A stretch of DNA of 64,000 nt from Oscillospiraceae bacterium (GCA_015066085.1 SVPA01000002.1:62001-126000); one strand, 5' to 3'. Positions 33,218 through 41,577 are shown, counted from the stretch's first letter. The notes: generated from the sequence alone by a model not told the origin. Numbers and translations are program-made.

Positions 33218-34186
33218 ATGAAGATAGGAAATGTAACTGTAAACGGTTTTGCTGCTCTCGCTCCAATGGCTGGTGTTGCCGACATGGCAATGAGAGAAAT
33301 ATGTGAAAAATACGGCGCCGCCTACTCGGTTGGCGAACTGACAAGCGCTAAAGCAATTACTTTGGGGGACAAAAAATCTCCCGAGTTTTTGTCAAGGGGA
33401 AACCTTGCTTGTTTTGGAAACCAACTTTTCGGCTGTGAGCCCGAAATTATGGCAAAAGCGGCAAAAGTTGCCGAAAGTTTTGCCCCCGATTTTATTGATA
33501 TAAATATGGGTTGTCCCGCCCCCAAAGTTGCTAATAACGGGGGAGGCAGTTCCCTTATGAAAGACCCGAAACTAGCATGTGAAATAGTAAAAGCGGTTGT
33601 AAACTCGGTAAAAGTTCCCGTAACGGTTAAAATCCGAGCAGGGTGGGACGAAAACAGTTTAAACGCCGTAGAACTCGCCAAAATATGCGAAGCAAACGGT
33701 GCAAGTGCAATTACCGTTCACGGAAGAACAAGAGCACAGATGTATGCCCCTCCCGTAAATCTTGACATTATAAAAGAGGTTAAAAAAGCCGTTAATATTG
33801 CCGTAATCGGAAACGGAGATATAACCGACGGCCCCTCTGCCGCCTATATGTACGAATATACAGGGTGCGATTTTGTTATGGTCGGCCGTGCGGCAAACGG
33901 AACCCCTTGGGTTTTTGATAAAATAAACGCCTACCTTAAAAACGGCGAAATTTTAGAGGACCCGCCCCTTGAAAAACGGCTCGAAATTCTAATGGAGCAA
34001 CTTTCTCTTATGCAAAAATATAAAAGTGAAAGAACCGTTTTATTAGAAGCGCGAAAACACGCCGCTTGGTATATGAAAGGGGTTAGAAATGCCGCTGCTC
34101 TTCGTAAAATGTGCGGCGAAATAAACTCTTTTTCCGATATTGCTTTAATATGTGAAAAAGCCCTTGCCGAAGGCGAGGATATGTGA
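33218..34186 (+). CDS. dusB: tRNA-dihydrouridine synthase
   Basis: Reduces specific uridines in tRNA D-loops with FMN and NADPH. 322 residues. Motifs are LAPMAGVADMAMREI (FMN region), INMGCPAPKVANNGGGSSLM with the catalytic Cys in NMGCP, VTVKIRAGWD, ITVHGRTRAQMY and VIGNGDI, then DFVMVGRAANGTPW. The N-terminus IGNVTVNGFAALAPMAG is conserved in the family, which fixes the start at 33218. No purine-rich ribosome-binding site precedes it, and a perfect promoter ends only 9 nt upstream, so the mRNA is likely leaderless. Confidence 0.94.
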   Translation: MKIGNVTVNGFAALAPMAGVADMAMREICEKYGAAYSVGELTSAKAITLGDKKSPEFLSRGNLACFGNQLFGCEPEIMAKAAKVAESFAPDFIDINMGCPAPKVANNGGGSSLMKDPKLACEIVKAVVNSVKVPVTVKIRAGWDENSLNAVELAKICEANGASAITVHGRTRAQMYAPPVNLDIIKEVKKAVNIAVIGNGDITDGPSAAYMYEYTGCDFVMVGRAANGTPWVFDKINAYLKNGEILEDPPLEKRLEILMEQLSLMQKYKSERTVLLEARKHAAWYMKGVRNAAALRKMCGEINSFSDIALICEKALAEGEDM

Positions 34187-34223
34187 TAAAATAGCAAAGT
34201 CAAAATGTTAAAGGAGAGTTTCT

Positions 34224-34964
34224 ATGTCAGGACATTCTAAATGGAATAATATTAAGCGTAAAAAGGAAAAAACCGACGCCGCAAAGGCGAAAATCTTTAC
34301 TAAAATCGGCCGTGAAATCTCGGTAATCGTAAAAGCGGGAGGCCCTAATCCCCAGGAAAACAGCAAATTAAAGGAAATTATTGCCAAAGCAAAAGCGGCA
34401 AATGTTCCTAACGAAAATATTGAAAGAATTATCAAAAAAGCCGCAGGCGACACCTCGGCTAACAACTATGAAGAACTAATTTATGAGGGCTACGGTCCAA
34501 ACGGTATTGCCGTTGTCGTAGAGGTTTTAACCGATAACAGAAACCGAACTGCCGGCGAAATGCGTCACTATTTTGATAAATACGGCGGAAACCTCGGTCA
34601 ATCGGGCTCGGTTATGTTTATGTTTGACCGCAAGGGACAGATAATTATCGAAGCCGAGGGTAAAGATGAAGATGCCGTAATGGAAGATGCGCTTGATGCA
34701 GGTGCCGATGACTTTAATTTCGACGGCGATATTTTCGAAATTTCGACCGACCCTGCCGGTTTCGGTGCTGTCTGCGACGCCCTTGAAGCAAAGGGATATG
34801 CTTTTGAATCGGCTGAAATTGCCTATGTTCCCCAAACTATGTCTACAATCGACGACCCCGACCAGATAAAGCAAATGGAAAAACTCATTGAAATGCTTGA
34901 AGATAATGAGGATGTTCAGGAAATCTGGCACAACTGGGATATGCCCGAAGAAGACGAAGAATAA
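34224..34964 (+). CDS. yebC: YebC/PmpR family translation or transcription factor
   Basis: 246 residues, the normal family length. The N-terminus SGHSKWNNIKRKKEKTDAAKAKIF is the family hallmark, followed by NPQENSKLKEIIAKAKAANVPNENI, YEGYGPNGIAVVVEVLTDNRNRTA and the C-terminal IAYVPQTM. Family members were long called transcriptional regulators; some have more recently been tied to translation through proline stretches. AAAGGAG precedes the ATG, and a terminator follows. Confidence 0.95.
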   Translation: MSGHSKWNNIKRKKEKTDAAKAKIFTKIGREISVIVKAGGPNPQENSKLKEIIAKAKAANVPNENIERIIKKAAGDTSANNYEELIYEGYGPNGIAVVVEVLTDNRNRTAGEMRHYFDKYGGNLGQSGSVMFMFDRKGQIIIEAEGKDEDAVMEDALDAGADDFNFDGDIFEISTDPAGFGAVCDALEAKGYAFESAEIAYVPQTMSTIDDPDQIKQMEKLIEMLEDNEDVQEIWHNWDMPEEDEE

Positions 34965-35000
34965 AAAAGTCAAATAGTTTCTATATAAGCAAATAAATTT

Positions 35001-35032
35001 AAAACACCCCGTCAATGACGGGGTGTTTTTTT
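35001..35032. terminator. Bidirectional terminator after yebC
   Basis: AAAACACCCCGTC (35001-35013) pairs with GACGGGGTGTTTT (35017-35029), loop AAT, followed by T run. It touches the stop of the converging small gene. Confidence 0.9.
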
Positions 35033-35258
35033 ACGCCTGAATCCAATCGTTTGCCTTATCAGCCGACATACGCTTGATATCTTCCTTTTTATAGGGAGAT
35101 TTTTCTCCGCCGTTTACATAAAGGAAGAACTTTCCGTTTTCGGTTTTATAAAGACTTTCTTCGTAGCCCGAAGGGTCTCCGAAAGAGCCGAAAACCTTTT
35201 TTAAAATAAGTTCAGATTTTTCGGTGTCATACTGCACCTTGCATATTACTTTTTGCAT
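35031..35258 (-). CDS. Small conserved-looking protein of unknown function (75 aa)
   Basis: Not recognised as a named family. It is hydrophilic, with a beta-like start (QKVICKVQYDTEKSELILKK), a Gly/Pro turn (GSFGDPSGYEESLY), an aromatic strand (GKFFLYVNGGE) and a charged helical end (KKEDIKRMSADKANDWIQ). No signal peptide or membrane segment. AGAAAGGATG precedes the ATG, which together with a shared terminator supports a real gene. Lone gene between yebC and the spoIIIA operon. Confidence 0.6.
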   Translation of the reverse strand: MQKVICKVQYDTEKSELILKKVFGSFGDPSGYEESLYKTENGKFFLYVNGGEKSPYKKEDIKRMSADKANDWIQA

Positions 35259-35310
35259 AATTTCATCCTTTCTTTTTAGTTCCGCTAATTCACGAAACTA
35301 TAATATATTA

Positions 35311-35339
35311 GCATATTTTCCGGGCAAAATCAATATAAT
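35311..35339 (+). promoter_or_regulatory. Candidate sigma-E promoter of the spoIIIA operon
   Basis: GCATATT (35311-35317) fits the -35 KMATATT exactly. After a 14-nt spacer, AATATAAT (35332-35339) matches the -10 CATACAnT at 6 of 8 positions. The spacing is right for the mother-cell sigma factor known to drive spoIIIA. Confidence 0.4.
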
Positions 35340-35370
35340 AACCAAAACTCCAAAAATTACATAAAATGCG

Positions 35371-35406
35371 AAAAAAAGGAACAAGATTTCACTTGGTCCT
35401 TTTTTG
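35371..35406. terminator. Terminator-like hairpin in the spoIIIA leader
   Basis: AAAAAAAGGAACAAG pairs with CTTGGTCCTTTTTTG around loop ATTTCA, with one internal A-G mismatch and T runs on both strands. No gene ends just before it on either strand, so it would act inside the spoIIIA leader. Confidence 0.55.
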
Positions 35407-35451
35407 TTCTAAACCTTACGGCCTGTACATATTATTGCATAGGTGATAAAA

Positions 35452-36369
35452 ATGACAGACTGTAAAACAAACTGCGAAAGATTTGACAGAATGCTTTACG
35501 CCTTGCCCGAAAGAATTTCCTTGGTTTTGTCGGCTCTGCCAGTTGCTCTTAAGGCGTCGGCGTATGAAATCAGAATAAGGGTAAATAAACCTGTTTGCAT
35601 AACGGGAGATACCGTTTTTTATATATCTTCAGATTCGGTTGCCTGTACATATATTCCCAAAAGTCCGCTTGTGGCAAGTGAGGAAGAAATCAAGGATATT
35701 TTGCTTCGAATTACCGACCGTTCGGTCTATACCAGAACCGCCGAACTTTCAAAAGGCTACCTGTCAATGCGTTATGGTGGCAGAGCGGGGGTTTGCGGAA
35801 GATTTGTTGAGGGAAAATTTTGCGACACAACCTCGGTAAATATCCGAATACCCCGCCAGGTAATCGGCTCTGCCGAGTCTGTTTTAAACGAGGCTCAAAA
35901 CGGAATCCTTATTGCAGGTCCGCCCGGAAGCGGAAAAACAACCCTGCTTCGCGACCTTGTAAGGCTCTTGTCGGTCAGCGGAAAAAGGGTATGCGTGATT
36001 GATAGCCGAGGCGAAATCTGCGGAAGACAGCAGGAAGAAGATGCCCTTGATATAGGACCTAATACCGATGTTATAACGGGGGTCAACAAAGCCAAAGGAA
36101 CCGAAATCGCCCTTAGAACAATGTTTCCCGACTTTATTGCCTTTGATGAGGTGGGAACGGGAGAGGAATTGGCGCTTATAAAGGAAAGTTTCTTTTCGGG
36201 GGTAAGCATAATAACTACAGCCCACGCCGCTGACACAAGGGACCTTATTTCAAGACCGGTTACTAAACTTATGCTTGAGGGGTTTATGGGCAGTGTCGCT
36301 CTGCTTTCAAAAAAGCCCGGCGGACCCATAAGAATTTTAAAAGCAGAAGAGGTGAGGCGGTTTGCTTAA
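35452..36369 (+). CDS. spoIIIAA: Stage III sporulation protein AA, ATPase
   Basis: Secretion-type ATPase of the SpoIIIA-SpoIIQ channel between mother cell and forespore. 305 residues from ATG 35452 with AGGTGAT just upstream; the frame's first codon is a GTG within that site. Walker A GPPGSGKTT lies at about 156-164, and the Walker B/secretion-ATPase region at DFIAFDEVGTGEE, followed by ITTAHAAD. Upstream, SKGYLSMRYGGRAGVCGRFV is typical of the family. First of eight tightly packed spoIIIA genes. Confidence 0.95.
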   Translation: MTDCKTNCERFDRMLYALPERISLVLSALPVALKASAYEIRIRVNKPVCITGDTVFYISSDSVACTYIPKSPLVASEEEIKDILLRITDRSVYTRTAELSKGYLSMRYGGRAGVCGRFVEGKFCDTTSVNIRIPRQVIGSAESVLNEAQNGILIAGPPGSGKTTLLRDLVRLLSVSGKRVCVIDSRGEICGRQQEEDALDIGPNTDVITGVNKAKGTEIALRTMFPDFIAFDEVGTGEELALIKESFFSGVSIITTAHAADTRDLISRPVTKLMLEGFMGSVALLSKKPGGPIRILKAEEVRRFA

Positions 36370-36805
36370 AATAATAGGCATTATCGGAATAATTACCGCT
36401 TCTACTTTGCTCGGTTTTTTCTTTGCCTTAAAACTTAAAACAAGGCAAACAAGACTTTCAAATCTGTGTTCTTTTATTGAAGAGATAGAAATGCGGATTA
36501 GGTCGGGAGCAGAACTTAAAAAAATATTTGCCTTGTCGGGCAAAAATGTAGGAATTTATGACGACGGATATACGGTAAAAATTTCGCCCGAAAATCTTTT
36601 TAAAGAGGATATTTCTATTTTGGAGGAGTTTTTTTCGGGACTTGGTCTTGGCGATACCGAGTCCCAGATAAAGAGGTGTCAGGTTTATCTCTCGCTTTTA
36701 AAAAAGCAAGAAGAATCGGCGGCTGAACTTGTAAACTCCAAAAGCGGTCTTTATAGCAAACTCGGATTTTTTGCGGGTCTGTTTATTTCGGTAATGCTTA
36801 TATAG
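36362..36805 (+). CDS. spoIIIAB: Stage III sporulation protein AB
   Basis: Membrane protein with a GspF-like cytoplasmic fold in the same channel complex. 147 residues, a little shorter than the Bacillus protein. Starts at a TTG overlapping the spoIIIAA end by 8 nt, with GAGGTGAGG in front. Hydrophobic N-terminal helix (LKIIGIIGIITASTLLGFFFAL), then SNLCSFIEEIEMRIRSGAELKKIF, and a C-terminal helix (LGFFAGLFISVMLI). Confidence 0.9.
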   Translation: MLKIIGIIGIITASTLLGFFFALKLKTRQTRLSNLCSFIEEIEMRIRSGAELKKIFALSGKNVGIYDDGYTVKISPENLFKEDISILEEFFSGLGLGDTESQIKRCQVYLSLLKKQEESAAELVNSKSGLYSKLGFFAGLFISVMLI

Positions 36806-36813
36806 GTGAAGTT

Positions 36814-37008
36814 ATGGATGTTGATTTAATATTCAAGGTGGCGGCAATCGGAATTATAGTGACGGTGCTAAATCAGGTGCTTGTTCGTTCGGGAAGGGAA
36901 GAACAGGCAATGCTGACAACCCTAACGGGTCTTGTCGTCGTGCTGATTATGGTGGTTAATATGGTTGCCGACCTTTTTTCAACCGTCAAGTCGGTTTTTG
37001 GACTTTAA
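36814..37008 (+). CDS. spoIIIAC: Stage III sporulation protein AC
   Basis: 64 residues with two membrane helices joined by a polar turn (RSGREEQ), the size and pattern of SpoIIIAC: DVDLIFKVAAIGIIVTVLNQ and LVVVLIMVVNMVADLFSTV. Lies 8 nt after spoIIIAB and 3 nt before spoIIIAD, with AGGTGA in front. Confidence 0.93.
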   Translation: MDVDLIFKVAAIGIIVTVLNQVLVRSGREEQAMLTTLTGLVVVLIMVVNMVADLFSTVKSVFGL

Positions 37009-37011
37009 AAT

Positions 37012-37398
37012 ATGAATTTAACAGTAATTTTAGGGGTTTTAATAATCGCCTCGGCGGCGGCTTTGGTTTTAAGACAATATAAGGCGGAATACTCGCTTTT
37101 TATCGCCCTTTTAGCAGGGGCGTTAGTTCTTATTGTTTTAATGACCGATATTATGGACGGACTCTATTCTCTGCTTAATACCGTCCTTGGTTTCGGCCTT
37201 GACGGTTCGTATTTTACGGTTGCCTTCAAGTCGCTTGGCATCTGCGTTATTACAGGTTTTATTGCAGACGCCTGTCGTGATTCGGGGCAAATGGCGTTAG
37301 CGTCAAGGGCCGAACTTGCGGGAAGATGTGCCGTATTTATTCTTTCTCTTCCTTTGCTTACTTCACTTCTTGAAACGGCGAAGGAAATAATAGGATAG
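37012..37398 (+). CDS. spoIIIAD: Stage III sporulation protein AD
   Basis: 128 residues, four membrane helices. The second half repeats the SpoIIIAC-like pattern. KSLGICVITGFIADACRDSG and the ending ILSLPLLTSLLETAKEIIG are typical of SpoIIIAD. It starts only 3 nt after spoIIIAC without a clear ribosome-binding site and is probably translated by coupling. Confidence 0.93.
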   Translation: MNLTVILGVLIIASAAALVLRQYKAEYSLFIALLAGALVLIVLMTDIMDGLYSLLNTVLGFGLDGSYFTVAFKSLGICVITGFIADACRDSGQMALASRAELAGRCAVFILSLPLLTSLLETAKEIIG

Positions 37399-37400
37399 TT

Positions 37401-38522
37401 ATGAAAAAGATAGTTAAAGTTTTAGTTTGTTTTCTCGTTTTTCTTTTGGTTTTTTCCTTTTTGGTATCGGCAGAAAACCAAGACGAAACATATAAGGAAC
37501 AGTATAAAATCAGCGGAGCAGAAGATGTTTTTGACCTTTTAAGTGAAGACGCCAAAAAAACTATAGAGGAGTTTAATATTGACCCGTCGGATATAGATTG
37601 GGTTAGCCGACTTGACCCCGAAAGCGTCTTTAAAATGGTTTCGGGTTTCTTTAAAGAGGGTCTTAAAAGGCCTCTTATTTGTTTTAGCGGAATGGTTGCC
37701 GTAATAATTCTTATGGCGGCGGCAAATACATTCGAGGGGTTTAAGATTTACAGCGATGTTTCCGCCTATGTCTTTGTTCTTATTACCGCTGCGGGAATTC
37801 TTATTCCGCTTTTTTCGGTTATCGAAAGTTCGGCAAGTGCGGTAAAAGGAATATCAACCCTGATGCTCGGCTTCATTCCGCTTTATGCGGGAATTCTGAC
37901 CGTTTCGGGTCAGGCAGCGACCGCTTCGGGAATGAGTTTTCTTTTGCTTGCCGCGGCGGGTGCGGTCGGCAATTTTTCCTCGTTCGTAATAGTTCCGCTT
38001 ATGAGTTGTTATCTCGGCGTCGGAATGGCGGGTTCGGTAATGCCGATAGGCGGAACAAACCGTCTGGGCGAGGGAATTAAAACGACGGCTATGTGGATGC
38101 TTTCCCTTGCAATGACGCTCTTTTTGGGGCTTTTATCAATTCAGACCGCTGTAAATAAAGCGGCGGATAATATGGGAATAAAAACCCTGAAATTTATGAT
38201 AGGAACTTTCGTTCCCGTTGCGGGCGGAGCCCTTTCCGACTCTTTTACAACCCTGCTCGGCTCTGTAAAACTGCTAAAATCTTCGGTTGCGATGTTTGCG
38301 GTCCTTGGTATTGCCGTTATGGTCCTTCCGATAGTTATTGAACTTCTTATTTGGCGAATGACAATTTATCTTCTCGATTTAGTGACCGAACTTTTCGGCG
38401 TGAATCTTAAAACCGATGTGCTTAAAGCGACCGACTGTGTTTTATCGGTACTAATCGGAGTTATTTTATTTGTTTCAACTCTTTTCATTATATCCTTGGC
38501 GGTAATTTCGGGAGGCGGATAA
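37401..38522 (+). CDS. spoIIIAE: Stage III sporulation protein AE
   Basis: 373 residues: an N-terminal signal peptide (KVLVCFLVFLLVFSFLVSA), an extracytoplasmic segment, then about seven membrane helices. SGQAATASGMSFLLLAAAGAVGNF and PIGGTNRLGEGIKTTAMWMLSL are conserved family stretches. Polytopic core of the channel apparatus. Two nt after spoIIIAD, and its last base is the first base of spoIIIAF. Confidence 0.94.
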   Translation: MKKIVKVLVCFLVFLLVFSFLVSAENQDETYKEQYKISGAEDVFDLLSEDAKKTIEEFNIDPSDIDWVSRLDPESVFKMVSGFFKEGLKRPLICFSGMVAVIILMAAANTFEGFKIYSDVSAYVFVLITAAGILIPLFSVIESSASAVKGISTLMLGFIPLYAGILTVSGQAATASGMSFLLLAAAGAVGNFSSFVIVPLMSCYLGVGMAGSVMPIGGTNRLGEGIKTTAMWMLSLAMTLFLGLLSIQTAVNKAADNMGIKTLKFMIGTFVPVAGGALSDSFTTLLGSVKLLKSSVAMFAVLGIAVMVLPIVIELLIWRMTIYLLDLVTELFGVNLKTDVLKATDCVLSVLIGVILFVSTLFIISLAVISGGG

Positions 38523-38950
38523 TGGACTCGGTTAGGCAAATAGCCCTTTCTTTCTGTGCTTCTGCCGTGTTTTGTGCGGGAGTCGGCGTTTTAAACGGAA
38601 AGGTGCTCGAAAAAAGCGGACGGTATATTATAGCCCTTATTCTTCTTTGCTCGGTAATAGGAACTTTAGCCTCGGCTGACTTTAGTCTTGGTTTTTTGCC
38701 CGAAAATGTCCCTGCCTTAGAGCAAAGCGAAACGGCAGAAGATTTAAGCGGATACTCGGCTGAATACCTTATAGCATCTCTTCTTAAAGAAAAGGGAATA
38801 AGTTTTGAAAAAATATCGGCTAATGTGACTAAAAACGAGGGCGGCAGCATAGTAATTAGTGAAATAACAGTATTCGGTGCAGATAACCCCGAAGCAGTTA
38901 AAGAAACGCTTGACGCTTGTGGGATTGATTGCGGGGTGAATTTTGCTTGA
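38522..38950 (+). CDS. spoIIIAF: Stage III sporulation protein AF
   Basis: 142 residues with two N-terminal membrane helices (ALSFCASAVFCAGVGVL, IIALILLCSVIGTLA) and a soluble ring-building-type domain (AEYLIASLLKEKGISFEKISANV ... ISEITVFG). The end DACGIDCGVNFA overlaps the spoIIIAG start by 4 nt. Confidence 0.9.
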   Translation: MDSVRQIALSFCASAVFCAGVGVLNGKVLEKSGRYIIALILLCSVIGTLASADFSLGFLPENVPALEQSETAEDLSGYSAEYLIASLLKEKGISFEKISANVTKNEGGSIVISEITVFGADNPEAVKETLDACGIDCGVNFA

Positions 38951-39474
38951 AAGAAAAACTGCTTAATTTTTTAAAGGGTAAAAATACGGCAAAAATTCTG
39001 TTTGTTGCGGGGCTTGTCGGAATAGTGCTTATATTTGTTTCAAGCCTTTTGCCCCAAAAAAACAACAATGTCGAGAAGACCGTTGAACCCTCATTTTCGC
39101 AAGAAGAATACAAAAACGCTCTTGAGGCGGATATAAAGGAAATTGTTTTTGGTATCTGTGGTGACAGTTCTGCGATTGTAACCGTAACTTTAGAAACGGG
39201 AATTGTTTACGAATATGCCGACGAAATCAAGAAAAACAATGCGGCAGACCGCGATAAAACCAGTGAGGAGAGTGAAAAAACCTATATAACCGTAAAAGAC
39301 GGGTCGGGAAGCGAGGTTCCCCTAATAATTACCTCGCATATGCCAAAGGTAAGGGGAGTGACCGTTATCTGCGGCGCGACAAATGACGATACCGTGTCAA
39401 AAATAGAAAGCGCCGTCTGTGCGGCGCTTGATGTCAAATCACGGCAAATTTATATCGGGAGGAAATTACAGTAA
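38947..39474 (+). CDS. spoIIIAG: Stage III sporulation protein AG
   Basis: Ring-forming channel subunit. 175 residues from TTG 38947, which forms TTGA with the spoIIIAF stop; GGGGTG lies 8 nt upstream. The frame's earlier TTG at 38929 lacks a site. One membrane helix (ILFVAGLVGIVLIFVSSLL) is followed by a ring-building domain; LETGIVYEYADE and MPKVRGVTVICGATND are the conserved SpoIIIAG pieces. Its stop overlaps spoIIIAH (TAATG). Confidence 0.92.
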   Translation: MKEKLLNFLKGKNTAKILFVAGLVGIVLIFVSSLLPQKNNNVEKTVEPSFSQEEYKNALEADIKEIVFGICGDSSAIVTVTLETGIVYEYADEIKKNNAADRDKTSEESEKTYITVKDGSGSEVPLIITSHMPKVRGVTVICGATNDDTVSKIESAVCAALDVKSRQIYIGRKLQ

Positions 39475-40016
39475 TGAAAAAAACTAAAAAACTTAAAAAA
39501 ACACATCTTGCCTTGGCGGTAATGGTAATAGCGCTCGGTGCGGCGGTCTGGCTTAATATGAGATATACTTCAACCGGGGCAAACGGGTCAACCGATACGC
39601 CGTCAAAGTATCTCGGTCAGGCGGAATATGTCAACGCCTCGGTATCTGAAAACAGTAGCGAGTCCAAAGAAAGTGATTATTTCGTAAAACTCCGAAACGA
39701 CCGCAAAAAAGCAAGACAGGAGGCCCTCGATATTTTAGAGGAGACCCTCGATAGAAGCGACCTTACCGAAGCCCAAAAAGCCCAGGCGGCAGAAAAGAGT
39801 GCCGCCCTTGCCAAAGCAACCGAAAACGAAGCCTCAATCGAGACAATACTTAAAGCAAAAGGTTTTGCTGATGTCGTTGTTGTAATAGGGGAATCTGATG
39901 TAAATGTAATAGTCAGCAAAACGCCCGACGCCGCAGGAGTTGCAAGAATTCAGGACGCCGTTATTTCCCATACCGATTTTGATATAACCGATATAAAAAT
40001 CATATCGGCGCAATAA
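39474..40016 (+). CDS. spoIIIAH: Stage III sporulation protein AH
   Basis: Mother-cell partner of SpoIIQ. 180 residues. Basic start (MKKTKKLKKTH), one membrane helix (LALAVMVIALGAAVWLNM), a polar linker, a coiled-coil-like region (NDRKKARQEALDILEETLDR) and the YscJ-like ring-building domain (ILKAKGFADVVVVIGESDVNVIV, ISHTDFDITDIKII). Last gene of the operon. spoIIQ is not in the window. Confidence 0.92.
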   Translation: MKKTKKLKKTHLALAVMVIALGAAVWLNMRYTSTGANGSTDTPSKYLGQAEYVNASVSENSSESKESDYFVKLRNDRKKARQEALDILEETLDRSDLTEAQKAQAAEKSAALAKATENEASIETILKAKGFADVVVVIGESDVNVIVSKTPDAAGVARIQDAVISHTDFDITDIKIISAQ

Positions 40017-40044
40017 ATTAAATTTTGCTTTAAAAAAGGCTTTA

Positions 40045-40073
40045 CCTTTTGAAATTTTGTGGTATAATATGCT
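40045..40073 (+). promoter_or_regulatory. Candidate sigma-A promoter of the asp23-family gene
   Basis: A TATAAT box lies in GTGGTATAATATG about 45 nt before the ATG. A weak TTTACC sits 17 nt upstream of it. Coordinates are approximate to a base or two. Confidence 0.5.
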
Positions 40074-40118
40074 TAACAGATGCATATTTACTGTAAATAA
40101 TAATCGGAGGTAATAGTA

Positions 40119-40469
40119 ATGGCCGAAAGAAGCGGACTTTCTATAAATCTTGATGTAATTGAAAGTATGGCGGCTATGGCGGCGCTCGAGGTTAATGGCG
40201 TTTCCTCAATGTCTGCAAAAATTGTTAATATTAAGAATGCTTTCAGCAAAAGCCCCGTCTTTAAACCCGTCAGAGCAGAGGTTAAAAACGGCGCTGTGGT
40301 AATTACTCTTCATATTTGCATTAGCAAAAAGGCAAACGCCAAAGAGGTTGCCGAAGCAGTTCAGGTCAGCGTTAAAGATAAGGTTCAGAGCATGACTTCA
40401 AATGCGATAACAAGCATAAATGTTCATATCGCCTCGGTTGACCTTTCCGAGCCTGACGAAGAAGAATAA
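40119..40469 (+). CDS. Asp23/Gls24 family envelope stress protein
   Basis: 116 residues matching the family fold: LDVIESMAAMAALEVNGVSSM, a variable loop, VRAEVKNGAVVITLHICISKKANAKEVAEAVQVSVKDKVQSMT and SINVHIASVDL. Members associate with the membrane and are linked to wall or alkaline stress. An yqhY-type gene following spoIIIAH is usual in Firmicutes, where nusB often comes next; here the order stops. AATCGGAGG precedes the ATG. Confidence 0.9.
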   Translation: MAERSGLSINLDVIESMAAMAALEVNGVSSMSAKIVNIKNAFSKSPVFKPVRAEVKNGAVVITLHICISKKANAKEVAEAVQVSVKDKVQSMTSNAITSINVHIASVDLSEPDEEE

Positions 40470-40472
40470 AAT

Positions 40473-40509
40473 AAAAACGGCGTACACTTCGATGTACGCC
40501 GTTTTTTTA
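40473..40509. terminator. Bidirectional terminator after the asp23-family gene
   Basis: AAAAACGGCGTACA (40473-40486) pairs with TGTACGCCGTTTTT (40493-40506), loop CTTCGA, with T runs on both sides. Confidence 0.9.
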
Positions 40510-41556
40510 TTTTACAAAGTAAACTACAACATCTCTTCTTCCAAATTCCTTGCACTGTGATTCGGTATCAAGGAAAAGGTCGATGTCGGTTCGGGTTCCG
40601 TTTATAAATCCGCCCGTATCTGCAGCAATAGCATATCCGTAGACATACTTTCCGTCGGCAGAAACGATATACATCTTTGTGCCGTAAGGAATTTCTTTCG
40701 GGTCAACCGCAACACAGCCCGGCTGCGGATAAACACCGGTTGAACATCTATTTCCCGTGTGGGTATAGGCTGTTGCACGAAGAGTAGTTTTTGAAACATA
40801 CTCTATCGGCTTGCCGCTTTTGTCAAGTAAAAGGCTGTCGGGAGCGTCAAGGGTAGAGATACAGGGTACTGAAGAAGCCGGGTAAGAAGCGTTTGCAGAA
40901 TACTGCGGAGTCTTGGTTTCTTCAATAGTGTTTTGTTCAATAGTATAACTGCTGATTTTTTCGCTTGTACTTACAACCTCTGTTGCAACGCCGTTTACAT
41001 ATTTAACACAGGTGGTAATAGTTTTTGTCTTTACCGATTCTTTGCTCTCTGAAGGCACATTTTCGGTTGTAATAACGGTTACAAACTCTACATCGGTTAT
41101 TTCAACTTCGGTAGCCTTGTCAACATAGTAGTTAAGGGAAAGACTTACAATATCGTGCTCATCAAGGTCAATTCCTGCGTCGGCAAGAAGATTTGAAAGA
41201 CGGCCCTCTCTTACAACATAGGTCTTAACCTCGTCGCCCTTTTTAACTGTAAGGGGAACAAGATAAACAATTTCAATTTTTCCTGCAAAAATTCCGTTTT
41301 TAAAACTAACTACTTCGTAGTCTTCCTTTGCAAGATTTACTTTAGAAAGAATAACTTCAGGATTGGCAGAAAGGGTTAAAACCGAATAACTGCTTCGTCC
41401 GTCGTAAATGCTGACCGTGTGAGCCGAACAAACGGTGGTCAGTATTATTGCTGCAACCGTAAGTACAAGACTAACCGTTGCGGGAATGTTGCGTTTAGCC
41501 AGTTCAAGAGTTTTTTTGCCAAACTTTGAGGCAAAACGCTTTGTTTTTTGTAACAT
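40507..41556 (-). CDS. Secreted 3D-domain cell-wall protein with DUF348/G5-like repeats (YabE/RpfB type)
   Basis: 349 residues from the second of two adjacent ATGs (41556), which has the better distance (6 nt) from AAGGAG. Basic N-terminus and one membrane or signal helix (IPATVSLVLTVAAIILTTVC). Two DUF348-like ubiquitin-fold segments follow (VVSFKNGIFAG ..., VVREGRLSNLLADAGIDLDEHD), then a G5-like stretch (VKTKTITTCVKYVNG). The C-terminal 3D domain has RATAYTHTGNRCSTG, GCVAVDPKEIPYGTKMYI, AADTGGFINGTRTDIDLF; three aspartates give the name. The fold belongs to MltA-like lytic transglycosylases. WalR-like boxes upstream fit a wall-turnover enzyme. Confidence 0.85.
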   Translation of the reverse strand: MLQKTKRFASKFGKKTLELAKRNIPATVSLVLTVAAIILTTVCSAHTVSIYDGRSSYSVLTLSANPEVILSKVNLAKEDYEVVSFKNGIFAGKIEIVYLVPLTVKKGDEVKTYVVREGRLSNLLADAGIDLDEHDIVSLSLNYYVDKATEVEITDVEFVTVITTENVPSESKESVKTKTITTCVKYVNGVATEVVSTSEKISSYTIEQNTIEETKTPQYSANASYPASSVPCISTLDAPDSLLLDKSGKPIEYVSKTTLRATAYTHTGNRCSTGVYPQPGCVAVDPKEIPYGTKMYIVSADGKYVYGYAIAADTGGFINGTRTDIDLFLDTESQCKEFGRRDVVVYFVK

Positions 41557-41577
41557 CATAAACTCCTTTAGATTCGA

